Source: Actinomadura logoneensis (GTDB lineage: Bacteria; Actinomycetota; Actinomycetes; Streptosporangiales; Streptosporangiaceae). From it: a DNA stretch of 64,000 nt. The notes beneath the pieces are model-generated. The model ran no database searches. It was not told the origin of the DNA and saw only the letters and a list, made by a program, of their open reading frames with translations. Positions 10,005 through 18,528 of the stretch are shown piece after piece (the stretch's first letter is position 1; each line of letters opens with the position of its first letter). A program made the translations under genes and the position numbers. The stretch spans positions 27,210 through 91,209 of the forward strand of contig NZ_QURH01000338.1 in assembly GCF_003428695.1 (NCBI RefSeq). Reading direction: 5' to 3'.

Positions 10005-10088
10005 TTGTGTATGGTTGAGGAATCATCTAACCTGGCGCTTCCAAACCGTTTACCTTACGGTGGGCTGTGTAGAGGGTGAGGGGTTGGG
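10005..10088 (+). promoter_or_regulatory. Candidate promoter and RBS of the chaperone cassette
   Basis: TTGTGT (10005-10010) and TAACCT (10028-10033) are separated by 17 bp in an AT-richer stretch between the drmMI terminator and the next gene. GAGGGG just before the GTG at 10089 is a fair ribosome site. The hexamers are only partial matches to a housekeeping-type actinobacterial promoter. Confidence 0.4.
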
Positions 10089-11732
10089 GTGGAGTCCCCT
10101 GTCTCACGTGCGGAGCGCGTAGCTGAATGGCGGCGCAAACGGAACGCGCGTGTAGCCGCCATTCGCGCCGGACGGAGTGCTGCCGACCCGGTGGTCGAAG
10201 GGTGGGCCGCGCTCGGGGTGCAGGGTGAGGACACGATCGGGGGGCTCCGGAAGGCGATCACCCTGCTGCTCGGCGTTCCCGGTCTCCCCGCTCATCTCGT
10301 CAGTTCGGTCGAGCGCTCCATGGGAGGGCGGCCGGAGTCGTCGCTTCCCGGCGAGGTCAAGGCGATTCTCGGGACGCTGCCGGTCGAGCAGGCCGTCGCT
10401 CACCTGGACGAGCTGCTTCAGGCGGGCGCGCCCTGGATGACGGACCTCGGCCGCCGCAAGGTCCAGGTTCTCGCGTTCGAGGATCCGCGTGCCGGACGCA
10501 TCAAGCTTCCGAGCCGAGACGTGTTAGAAGGCCCCTTCGCGTGGCGGCTCTACCTCGCGGCGCTGGGGCATCCGGCCTCGGTCACGGCCGTCGAGATGCG
10601 GCGTGCGACGGGGAACCTGCCGCTTCCCGTTCTGGACGACCTGTTGGACGCCGGGCTCGTGGGTTTTGAAGACGCGCCCTGGGAACGTCGCGAAGCCGAC
10701 TCCGAACGCCGCTACCTGACGGCTCGGCTCGTGCCCGCGATGGTCGGCAGGCAGGACGCCGTGGCGCTCGGCTGGCAGGAGATGGAACGCCGTCACCGTT
10801 TCCTCGACGGTGAAGACCTCTCCGAAGGCGACGACATCTACGCCCTGCTCAGCGCCTTCTGGAAGGGCGACTCTCCGGACATCTCTCTGCGGACCCGGCT
10901 GAGCCCGTCCGGGCAGGTGCTCTACGACGAGATCCTGCTCGGCGTCCAAACCGAACGCTGGCCCGCGCACATCGTCAAGGACCGCGCCCTCTGGTCTCTG
11001 CTCGCCACGCGGTGGACTCCCAGCGGGCTGATCAACCCGTCCGTCAGCGACTTCCACATGTGGCGGGCCCTCTACAACTGCTACCGCTGGCTGCTCGCCG
11101 GGATGTTCGACCGCGTCCGCTCGCAGTTGACGCCACTCGTCGACCTCGCCGAGGAGAAGCAGCCGCAGGACGCCGGCGAGGCCCGCGTCCAGATGTGCGC
11201 CGAGGCGCTGGTCATGCGGGCTTACCTGGATCTGGAGACCAACGACTTCGCCATGGCGAGGAAGCGCCTGGAGCGCATCGGCCGCCGGCATCCCGTCATC
11301 CAGCAGAACATCGACTACATCCGGCGTGCCGAGCTGAAGAAGCGGAACGAGCTCGACTACTGGGAGAACCCCTACCTGGTGCTCGGGGTGTCGCACGGGT
11401 CGCACGAGTGGCTGGACCAGTGGCGCTCCCTGGTCAAGCTCGTCCGCGACGACGTGCGCAAGCGCGGCCGGATCAACCGCGCCAAGCGCCGCCTGGAGGC
11501 GGCCGAACGCGATGGTGACGGGGACTTCTACCGCCTTCCCCTCGACGAGAGCCTGTTCGTCCTTCCGCGTGAGCGTTCGGTAGCCCTGTTGCCGCCCATC
11601 GAGCCCATGCCGCGCCGGACGCTCCCGGCCACTCCCGAAGACCTGGCCGAGCTGCGTGCTCGCGCCATCGAGACCGTGCTGGACGAATTCGCCGCCGTGC
11701 CACCGTCGGCGCTGAGTGAGGAGTCATCGTGA
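10089..11732 (+). CDS. Uncharacterised protein with degenerate J-like segment, first gene of Hsp70 cassette
   Basis: Predicted 547-aa soluble protein of no family I can name. At about residues 423-475 a segment reads YWENPYLVLGV, then about 40 charged residues ending INRAKRRLEAAE. This matches the start and end of a J-domain (NPYxVLGV ... I..A...L), but the HPD tripeptide that stimulates Hsp70 is absent. With an Hsp70 two genes downstream, a J-like co-chaperone or client adaptor is the best inference. The first 400 residues are helical-looking with no motif seen. Its stop overlaps the next start in GTGA, so translation is coupled. GTG at 10089 is supported by GAGGGG upstream. Confidence 0.65.
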   Translation: MESPVSRAERVAEWRRKRNARVAAIRAGRSAADPVVEGWAALGVQGEDTIGGLRKAITLLLGVPGLPAHLVSSVERSMGGRPESSLPGEVKAILGTLPVEQAVAHLDELLQAGAPWMTDLGRRKVQVLAFEDPRAGRIKLPSRDVLEGPFAWRLYLAALGHPASVTAVEMRRATGNLPLPVLDDLLDAGLVGFEDAPWERREADSERRYLTARLVPAMVGRQDAVALGWQEMERRHRFLDGEDLSEGDDIYALLSAFWKGDSPDISLRTRLSPSGQVLYDEILLGVQTERWPAHIVKDRALWSLLATRWTPSGLINPSVSDFHMWRALYNCYRWLLAGMFDRVRSQLTPLVDLAEEKQPQDAGEARVQMCAEALVMRAYLDLETNDFAMARKRLERIGRRHPVIQQNIDYIRRAELKKRNELDYWENPYLVLGVSHGSHEWLDQWRSLVKLVRDDVRKRGRINRAKRRLEAAERDGDGDFYRLPLDESLFVLPRERSVALLPPIEPMPRRTLPATPEDLAELRARAIETVLDEFAAVPPSALSEESS

Positions 11733-12511
11733 AGAAGGCCGGGGCGCGTAGGACCGGTGACGGTCGGAGCTCAGGGAAACGCCCTCGCAGGCCGCCGAAC
11801 ACCTCGTACGCCGACCAGCAGATGGAAATCGACTTCCTGGACCCGTACATCGATCGGATGGACGCCGAAGTCGAGCGACGGGTCGGCGTCATGGGCGACG
11901 AAATCAAGCAGCTTCTACGCGATACCCTCCGTCAATTCCAGCGCTCGGCCGGTACTTCGGCCAAGCAGAACAGCTTTTCCAAAGAGTCGGCTACTTCCCG
12001 GGAAGCGGAGGTTCAGCGGCTGGTGGAAAAGCAGTTGAGCAGTATCGCCTCGGGGCGGGCCAAGCTCGAACCCGATGCTGTATATGAGCGTTTCGGCAAT
12101 ATTGTCCGCTATGAATTGAAGCAGCAGCGTTCTTCTGTCTCGGACTTCTCGGACGAGCAGATCGCGAAGATTCTTCGAAGCGCGGTGCTGGAGGGTTTCC
12201 GGAGTCGTCGGCTCCACTTGGCCCACCTCACCAAGCTGCAGCGGGCCGCCGAAACCGGTGATTTCGACAAGATCTCCTACTTGTTGAACACGGCGTTCGC
12301 CGAGGCGGGGCTCAAGAAGATCTTCGACTGCGAGCAGTTCCCGGAGTACTTCGCCTTCCCCTCTTCGGCCGACGAGACGGCGGAGTTCGAGGTGGACGAA
12401 CCCGCCTGGGTCGACGAGCTGACCGGGCAGGTGGTCCGGCGGGGCAGGGTCCGCGTCATGGAAGTGGAAAGCCCGATCGAGGAGGTCGGCGGGGACGGGG
12501 GCACGGAGTGA
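11729..12511 (+). CDS. Small charged protein of the Hsp70 cassette (possible GrpE-like partner)
   Basis: Predicted 260-aa protein, unrecognised by family. It begins with a basic, probably disordered tail, then long charged helices rich in E, R, Q and K (about residues 30-130) compatible with coiled coil, and ends in an acidic tail. Sitting between a J-like protein and an Hsp70, it could fill a GrpE-like nucleotide-exchange or scaffold role, but no GrpE motif is visible. It overlaps both neighbours by 4 bp (GTGA at each end), so the three proteins are probably made in fixed ratio. GC dips at about 11,880-12,280. Confidence 0.6.
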   Translation: MKKAGARRTGDGRSSGKRPRRPPNTSYADQQMEIDFLDPYIDRMDAEVERRVGVMGDEIKQLLRDTLRQFQRSAGTSAKQNSFSKESATSREAEVQRLVEKQLSSIASGRAKLEPDAVYERFGNIVRYELKQQRSSVSDFSDEQIAKILRSAVLEGFRSRRLHLAHLTKLQRAAETGDFDKISYLLNTAFAEAGLKKIFDCEQFPEYFAFPSSADETAEFEVDEPAWVDELTGQVVRRGRVRVMEVESPIEEVGGDGGTE

Positions 12512-14595
12512 TCGCGGGAATCGACTTCGGGACGACGAACTCGGTCGTGGCCCAGTGGGCCGGGGGCGACGTCGAGGTTTTGGCGCTGGACGGGGAGCAC
12601 CTCGAAGACGAGTGGTTCTACCCGTCTTTCGAGAGCCTGTTCCCTACGGTCGTCGGGGAGAGTTCGGCTCGGCTGGGGACGCTGTTCGGCTGGGAGGCCA
12701 AGCTCCAGGGCAACCGCGTCATCGAAGCGTGCAAGCGGATGCTGCGCAGCGACGGCGGCATCCAGCTGCGCGACCGGCGGGTCTCCGCGACGGCGGTGGC
12801 CGCCGGGGTCTTCCAGGCGATGCGCGAGCGCGCGGAACGCAACCTGACGAGCATCGACAGCGCCGTCATCACCGTTCCCGCCAATGCCAAGGGCGGTGCC
12901 AGGTACCGGACGCGCGCCGCCGCTCGCGCCGCCGGCATCGAGGTCAAGGCGCTGCTGAACGAGTCGACCGCCGCCGCGCTCTCCTACATGCACGACGTCC
13001 CGGAGGAGGGCACCGTGATGGTGTTCGACTGGGGCGGCGGCACGATCGACGTGACGGTCCTCGAACACCAGGACGGGATCTTCGAGGAACGGGCCTCGCG
13101 CGGCATCACCCAGCTCGGCGGCCTGGAGATCGACAAGCGGCTGCGGGAGCTGCTCGTCCAGAAGATGGGACGCACGCCCGAGCTGTCGGACGACGACCGG
13201 CGCCAGTTCGACCTGGCCGTGGAGCGGACGAAGATCCGCCTGTCCACCGAGGAGTCGGTGCTGACCCGGGTTCCCGGCAACGGCAGGCTCATCGAGGTCA
13301 CCCGGGCGGAGCTGGAAGGGCAGATCGCCGACCTGGTGGAGCGGGCGCTCGAACCGGCGCGGATGTGCCTGAACGATCTCGGCATCGGCCCCACCGGCAT
13401 CACCGACATCCTGATGATCGGCGGAACGAGCCAGATGCCGTGCGTCCGCGCGGCCGTCGAACGGCTCATGGACGCTGAGACCGTCCCCGCGCACATCTGC
13501 CACCCGATGACCGCCGTCGCGCGCGGAGCCGCCATCGCCGCCGCGATCCTGAACAAGGAGCTCGACAGCTTCCTGCAGGTCTCCTCGATGTACGCGCTCG
13601 GCACGACCGTCCGGCCGGAGGAGCTGAGCGAGCCGAGGTTCAGCACGATCATTCCGCCGAGGTCGCCGCTGCCCGCGGTGGAGAGCAAGAACTACAAGCC
13701 GAACCGGGACTTCGCGGAGGGGCTCAAGCTGGAGATCTGGGAGGCGGATCCTGACAAGCCGCTCGACCATCCGGAGAACTTCCAGCTCACCACGCTCGCC
13801 GTCCGTTTCCCGCGTCCGGCGGTGCGCGACGACTCGACCTTCACATTGGAGTACACCTACCAGGAGAACGGCCTGCTCCATGTGAAGGCGATCCAGGACC
13901 GCGACCAGCGCGTCCTCCTCGACCAGGAGATCACCGACTTCACCCACGGACAGACGCTCACGGTGCAGGAGATCCAGCGGGAGATGAGGACCCTCGACGT
14001 GGCCCGTCCGGCTCCGTCGGCCTTCTCCCCGCAGTTCACGGAGCCGACCGAACCGTGGCAGCCCGTGCGGCCGAGGAAGCCGGTGCCGACCCCGACGCCG
14101 CAGACGGTCCGTCCGATACCGGTCGCGTCGCCGCAGACGGCGGCCCGGCGGTTCGTGGTGGACGGTTCGAACATCGCCTGGCTCAACCGGGACGTGAAAG
14201 CCGGAGACAAACCGAGTTTCACCGCACTGTGCGAGGCGGTCGAGGCGCTGAAGGCGCAGAACCCCGGATGCGTCGTGGACATCGTGGTGGACGCCGCCCT
14301 CGCCCATCAGCTTCCCCACCCCGAACGGCGGCGACTGGAGAAGGGGAGAAGATCCGGGGAGGTGACGCAGGTCCCCGCGGGGACGGCCGGGAAGGCCGAC
14401 CGTCTCGTCTGCACGGTCGCCGAACGCACTCATGCCGTGATCGTGACCAACGACAGCTTCAAGGAACTTCAGAGCGAGTTCTCCTGGCTATGTGACGAGG
14501 GACGCCTGCTCGGCGCGTCCTACGTCGGAGGCGAATGGGTCTTCCTCGAACGCAGGCCCGTCCGGCCCCGCAGGGATTCCCTCAACGGGGGTTAG
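12508..14595 (+). CDS. Hsp70-family ATPase fused to a C-terminal NYN (Zc3h12a-like) RNase domain
   Basis: Predicted 695-aa fusion. Residues 1 to about 360 are an Hsp70/DnaK nucleotide-binding domain: phosphate-1 GIDFGTTNSVVAQW, phosphate-2 VFDWGGGTIDV (about 172) and adenosine motif IGGTSQMPCVRAA (about 305). A short beta-rich segment (about 370-490) replaces most of the substrate-binding domain; no helical lid is evident. After a proline-rich linker, about 545-690 match the NYN/PIN-like RNase fold of the Zc3h12a type: VVDGSNIAW (about 549), a central KADRLVCTVAE and HAVIVTNDSF (about 640), which place the acidic metal-binding residues. Inferred role: ATP-driven sensing of a stress or phage client that gates RNA cleavage. 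GTG overlaps the preceding stop. The Hsp70 call is firm; the RNase call is strong by motif but untested. Confidence 0.85.
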   Translation: MIAGIDFGTTNSVVAQWAGGDVEVLALDGEHLEDEWFYPSFESLFPTVVGESSARLGTLFGWEAKLQGNRVIEACKRMLRSDGGIQLRDRRVSATAVAAGVFQAMRERAERNLTSIDSAVITVPANAKGGARYRTRAAARAAGIEVKALLNESTAAALSYMHDVPEEGTVMVFDWGGGTIDVTVLEHQDGIFEERASRGITQLGGLEIDKRLRELLVQKMGRTPELSDDDRRQFDLAVERTKIRLSTEESVLTRVPGNGRLIEVTRAELEGQIADLVERALEPARMCLNDLGIGPTGITDILMIGGTSQMPCVRAAVERLMDAETVPAHICHPMTAVARGAAIAAAILNKELDSFLQVSSMYALGTTVRPEELSEPRFSTIIPPRSPLPAVESKNYKPNRDFAEGLKLEIWEADPDKPLDHPENFQLTTLAVRFPRPAVRDDSTFTLEYTYQENGLLHVKAIQDRDQRVLLDQEITDFTHGQTLTVQEIQREMRTLDVARPAPSAFSPQFTEPTEPWQPVRPRKPVPTPTPQTVRPIPVASPQTAARRFVVDGSNIAWLNRDVKAGDKPSFTALCEAVEALKAQNPGCVVDIVVDAALAHQLPHPERRRLEKGRRSGEVTQVPAGTAGKADRLVCTVAERTHAVIVTNDSFKELQSEFSWLCDEGRLLGASYVGGEWVFLERRPVRPRRDSLNGG

Positions 14596-14622
14596 GCAGG
14601 GGACGAGGGGTTGCGGACCTTC

Positions 14623-14680
14623 TTGTCGTAGGCATGTGCTTGTGTACTCTATACACAACGTCTTCAAATGTTGGCTGGAG
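14623..14680 (+). promoter_or_regulatory. Candidate drmABC promoter with operator palindrome and RBS
   Basis: TTGTGTA (14640-14646) and TACACAA (14652-14658) form a perfect 7-bp inverted repeat with a 5-bp spacer, typical of a dimeric repressor site. TTGTCG at 14623-14628 and TACTCT at 14645-14650 are a possible -35/-10 pair with 16-bp spacing, so the palindrome would cover the -10. GGAG at 14677-14680 stands 5 nt before the ATG at 14686. This suggests drmABC can be transcribed and repressed separately from drmD-drmMI. Confidence 0.5.
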
Positions 14681-14685
14681 TGTCC

Positions 14686-17600
14686 ATGGCTGGGAGTATC
14701 GACGGACTGTTCCACGATCCGCGGGGAGAGCAGCTCCCCGTGGGGCATGACGCGCAGGAGGTCGGGCAGGACGCCGAGCCGGTCGCCCCCCTCGACCAGC
14801 CGCAGGACTTCGCCGAGGCGACCTCGTTCCAGGTGCGCGACGAACTGGAGGATCTGGTCCGTCGCGACCTGCTCGGTCCGTGGGACGGGCCGTCCGAGCG
14901 GTTCCACCCCAGGGCCATGGGCCCGCGCGAGCGTTACCTGGTCGGGATGCTCGGCCCTCGACACACCCCGTCGTCCGTGACCGACGAGGCGGGCGAGGTG
15001 CAGGACAACGACACCGGTGTGGAGGGCGACGCGTCGGACGCCGAGCTGCCCGACGTCGTCAGCCCCCAGGCGCTCGGCAAGCTGTGGGCGTCGTCCATGG
15101 GCCTGTCCTTCTGCGTGGACGCCGCCATCGACGCCGTGTCGGTCCGGGCCGCGTGGGGGCGGTACGACAAGCACGACGAGGAAGACGAGAACGGCAAGAA
15201 GATCCGGCCCTGGGCGCGCAAGCAGGAGGACCACGAGAAGGAGGTGCGGCTCGACGCCGAACCCTCCTACAAGATCCCGCTGACGATGGACGACCCGGAA
15301 GCGCCGGGGGTGCTGCTCAGCGTCGGCGTCCGGCAGCGCGACGGCAAGCGGATCGTCGAGCTCGCCCTGGTCAACGCCCAGGCCGAGCCGCCCAGTAACA
15401 AGGACACCGCCTGGCTGTTCCAGCCGGAGCTGACGGTGACCGCCCTGGACGGCGCCAAGCCGGTCTTCCTCCCGGTGGACGACCCCCTCGACGATCGCGA
15501 GATCGCCGAGGACGACCCGGAGGAGCTCCACCTCCGCCTGCTCTACCGGAACGAGCGCCGGTACGCCGCCGGTCGCAACGTCGCCGTCCACGCCGACATC
15601 GAGCCCGGCGAGCGCCGCGCGCACCGGCTCGTCACCACGTGGCTGCCCGTCTACGACGTTCCCGCGACCGTCGCCCCGACCGGTCCCGGCACGCCGCTGG
15701 AGCACGTCGAGCTGTCCATGGACGCGCTGGCCGAGGCGACGCCGGAGCAGCTCAAGGCCGGTCTGCGTCCGCTCGTGGACGGTTACGAGAAGTGGCTCGA
15801 CCAGTGTGAGGCCGAGATCCCCGGTCTGCCCGCCACCCTCCGCGAGACCGCCGAACGCGCCGTCGCCGACGCCCGCCGGGCGGCGTCCCGGATAGCCGCG
15901 GGCGTCGCGTTGCTCACCGATCCGAGCACGCCCCGGCACGCCGAAGCGCTCCAGGCGTTCCACTTCGCCAACGAGACGATGGCGCTGCAACGCCGTAACA
16001 CCCAGATCGGCGCGCTCCGCGAAGAGGGGCTCGGCTACGCGGAGGCCGAGCAGAAGGTCGCCGAGCGTGGCGCGAAGGCGGCGAGCTGGCGTCCGTTCCA
16101 GCTCGCCTTCGTCTTGCTCAACCTCCCCTCGCTCACCGACCCGGGCCACCCGGAGCGCGCGGCCGACCACACCGCCCTGGTCGATCTGCTGTTCTTCCCG
16201 ACCGGCGGTGGCAAGACCGAGGCCTACCTCGGGCTGATCGCCTACACCCTCGGCATTCGCCGCCTCCAGGGTCTGCTCGGATCGGGGGAGGACGCGCGTG
16301 ACGGGCTCGCCGGAGTCGCCGTCCTCATGCGCTACACCCTGCGCCTGCTGACCGCCCAGCAGTTCCAGCGGGCGGCTGCCTTGATCTGCGCCGCCGAGGT
16401 GCTGCGTCAACGCGATCCGCAGATGTGGGGGACCGAGCGGTTCCGGATCGGCCTGTGGGTCGGCGCCGGCGTCTCCCCGAACTGGTTCGAGGATGCCAAG
16501 GAGCAGGTCGTCGAGGCGCGCGACGCGGGCAAGGGCAACCGCGCCAATGTGCTCCAGACGCTCGCCTGCCCCTGGTGCGGTGAAGGACTGCGCGCCGAGC
16601 GCGACCTGTGGATCGACGAGGACCGGCGCCGCGTCCTGCTCTACTGCCACCGCGGCGAGGGCGAGGACGCCTGCCCCTTCTCCAAGCGCAAGGCGAACGG
16701 TGAGGGACTGCCCATCCTCACCGTGGACGAAGAGATCTACCGTTACGCGCCGAGCCTGGTCATCGCGACTGTTGACAAGCTTGCCCAGCTTCCCTGGAAG
16801 GGCTACGCGGGCATCCTGTTCGGCCGCATGCGGAGCCACTGCGACCGGCACGGCTTCCGCCATGACGACCTTGACGACAGGATCGGCTGCGCGGGCAAGC
16901 ACAACAAGAAGGGCGCCCTCCCCGCGATCACCGCGCAGCCGGTCGTCCGGCTCCGGCCGCCGGATCTGATCATCCAGGACGAGCTGCACCTGATCTCGGG
17001 CGCGCTCGGCACCACGGTCGGTCTGTTCGAGGCGGCGGTGGCGGAGCTGACGTCCTGGCCCTTCGGGGAGCACCGCACCGGCCCGAAGATCGTGGCTTCC
17101 ACCGCGACCACCAAGCGCTCCCGGCAGCAGGTGCTCGGTGTGTTCGGCCGCGATCTGGCCGTGTTCCCGCCCCAGGTGATCGATGCGTCCGACACCTTCT
17201 TCTCCGAGCAGAAGCCGGTCACGCCGGAGACCCCGGGACGCCGCTACCTCGGAGTGTGCGCGCACGGAGTGCGCTTGAAGTCGGCCGAGATCCGCCTCGC
17301 GGAGATCCTGCTGCTGGCCGGGCAGACGCTGTTCGACAAGTACGGTGCGCCCGCCGACCCTTACATGACCCTGGTCGGCTACTTCAACGCCACCCGCGAG
17401 CTGGCCGGGATGCGCCGCTACCTGGACGACGACGTGACGACCCGCGTCCGGCGCCACGGCCGTGCGAAGGGCCTGTCCGACCGCGTCATCGGAAACTCCC
17501 TCCTCGTCATCCAGGAACTGACGTCCCGCATCTCCTCCGGTGACATCAGCGACGTGCTCAAGCGGCTGGAACACGGCTTCGACCCCGAGATCGACACCCA

Positions 17601-18528
17601 TGCGCGGCGCAGCGAGGCCGCCGCCGAGATGCGCCGGATCATGAAGGCCCGCAAGGAATCCCGTTCCGCCGAGAAGGCGCCGGCGCCGCACCCGCTGGCG
17701 GAGCGTTTCTACGATCGGCAGCGCGCCGGGCTGACTCCGGTCGATGTGGTTCTGGCCACCTCGATGCTTCAGGTGGGGGTCGACGTGCCGCGGTTCGGCC
17801 TCATGGTGATGACAGGCCAGCCGAAGAACACCGCCGAGTACATCCAAGCGTCCTCGCGGGTCGGCCGCGAAGCGACCAAGCCCGGCCTCGTCGTCACTCT
17901 CTACAACTGGTCGCGTCCCCGGGACCTCGCCCATTACGAGGACTTCGAGCACTACCACGCGACCTTCTACCGCCAGGTCGAAGCCCTTTCGGTGACCCCG
18001 TACACCCGCAGAGCCCTGGACCGCGGTACGACCGCGACCCTTGTCGCCGCCGTCCGGCAGGCGGTGGAGGAGTACTCCCGCAATCGGGACGCCTACGACG
18101 TCGATCTGGAAGGCCCGATCGTGCAGGAGGTCATCGACCGGATGCTCGTCCGCGCCGAGGCCGTCGCGCACGAGCGCGGACGAGACTATCTGGCCGAGCG
18201 GGTCAAGCGCGTGACCGACCTGTGGGAGACCCAGAAGAACCAGGGCTCGACGAGGCTCGGCTACCAGGACGGCACGTGGAACAAGCAGGTGATCCGCGGG
18301 CTGCTCGAACCGGCGGGCAACGGCAGGTGGGGCGATCTCACCGCCGGGATGTCCATGCGGGAGACCGAGAACGAGATCAACCTGCTTCTCCCCGGTGGTG
18401 ACGCGTTGTTCAAGCCGGTCTACAACGAACCCGCGTGGTCGTTCGGTCCGCCCGTCGAGACCGAGGACGACGACGCGCCCGCCGGTGACGAGCTCGGCGA
18501 GACCGCCCTGAACGGGAAGGGAGCATGA
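14686..18528 (+). CDS. drmA: DISARM core helicase DrmA
   Basis: Predicted 1280-aa superfamily 2 helicase, the core DISARM motor that works with DrmB on incoming DNA. It shows Walker A FPTGGGKTEAYLG (about residue 503) and a four-cysteine zinc-binding stretch CPWCGEG...CHRGEGEDACPF (about 625-667). The DExH box reads IIQDELHLISG (about 762). Helicase C-terminal motifs are LQVGVDVPRFG and QASSRVGRE (about 1025-1058). Length and motif order fit DrmA. ATG at 14686 is preferred over ATG at 14668 because GGAG is correctly spaced before it. The drmB start overlaps the end of drmA by 4 bp. Confidence 0.93.
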   Translation: MAGSIDGLFHDPRGEQLPVGHDAQEVGQDAEPVAPLDQPQDFAEATSFQVRDELEDLVRRDLLGPWDGPSERFHPRAMGPRERYLVGMLGPRHTPSSVTDEAGEVQDNDTGVEGDASDAELPDVVSPQALGKLWASSMGLSFCVDAAIDAVSVRAAWGRYDKHDEEDENGKKIRPWARKQEDHEKEVRLDAEPSYKIPLTMDDPEAPGVLLSVGVRQRDGKRIVELALVNAQAEPPSNKDTAWLFQPELTVTALDGAKPVFLPVDDPLDDREIAEDDPEELHLRLLYRNERRYAAGRNVAVHADIEPGERRAHRLVTTWLPVYDVPATVAPTGPGTPLEHVELSMDALAEATPEQLKAGLRPLVDGYEKWLDQCEAEIPGLPATLRETAERAVADARRAASRIAAGVALLTDPSTPRHAEALQAFHFANETMALQRRNTQIGALREEGLGYAEAEQKVAERGAKAASWRPFQLAFVLLNLPSLTDPGHPERAADHTALVDLLFFPTGGGKTEAYLGLIAYTLGIRRLQGLLGSGEDARDGLAGVAVLMRYTLRLLTAQQFQRAAALICAAEVLRQRDPQMWGTERFRIGLWVGAGVSPNWFEDAKEQVVEARDAGKGNRANVLQTLACPWCGEGLRAERDLWIDEDRRRVLLYCHRGEGEDACPFSKRKANGEGLPILTVDEEIYRYAPSLVIATVDKLAQLPWKGYAGILFGRMRSHCDRHGFRHDDLDDRIGCAGKHNKKGALPAITAQPVVRLRPPDLIIQDELHLISGALGTTVGLFEAAVAELTSWPFGEHRTGPKIVASTATTKRSRQQVLGVFGRDLAVFPPQVIDASDTFFSEQKPVTPETPGRRYLGVCAHGVRLKSAEIRLAEILLLAGQTLFDKYGAPADPYMTLVGYFNATRELAGMRRYLDDDVTTRVRRHGRAKGLSDRVIGNSLLVIQELTSRISSGDISDVLKRLEHGFDPEIDTHARRSEAAAEMRRIMKARKESRSAEKAPAPHPLAERFYDRQRAGLTPVDVVLATSMLQVGVDVPRFGLMVMTGQPKNTAEYIQASSRVGREATKPGLVVTLYNWSRPRDLAHYEDFEHYHATFYRQVEALSVTPYTRRALDRGTTATLVAAVRQAVEEYSRNRDAYDVDLEGPIVQEVIDRMLVRAEAVAHERGRDYLAERVKRVTDLWETQKNQGSTRLGYQDGTWNKQVIRGLLEPAGNGRWGDLTAGMSMRETENEINLLLPGGDALFKPVYNEPAWSFGPPVETEDDDAPAGDELGETALNGKGA

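Noticed and set aside
10089..14595. Housekeeping dnaJ-grpE-dnaK operon
   Set aside because: The Hsp70 lacks a full substrate-binding domain and lid and ends in a nuclease-like domain, the J-like protein lacks HPD, and no HrcA/CIRCE or HspR site was seen.
12277..18171. Long minus-strand frames opposite the Hsp70-NYN and drmA genes
   Set aside because: Compositional shadows with repetitive Arg/Val/Gly/Leu sequence and no ribosome sites.
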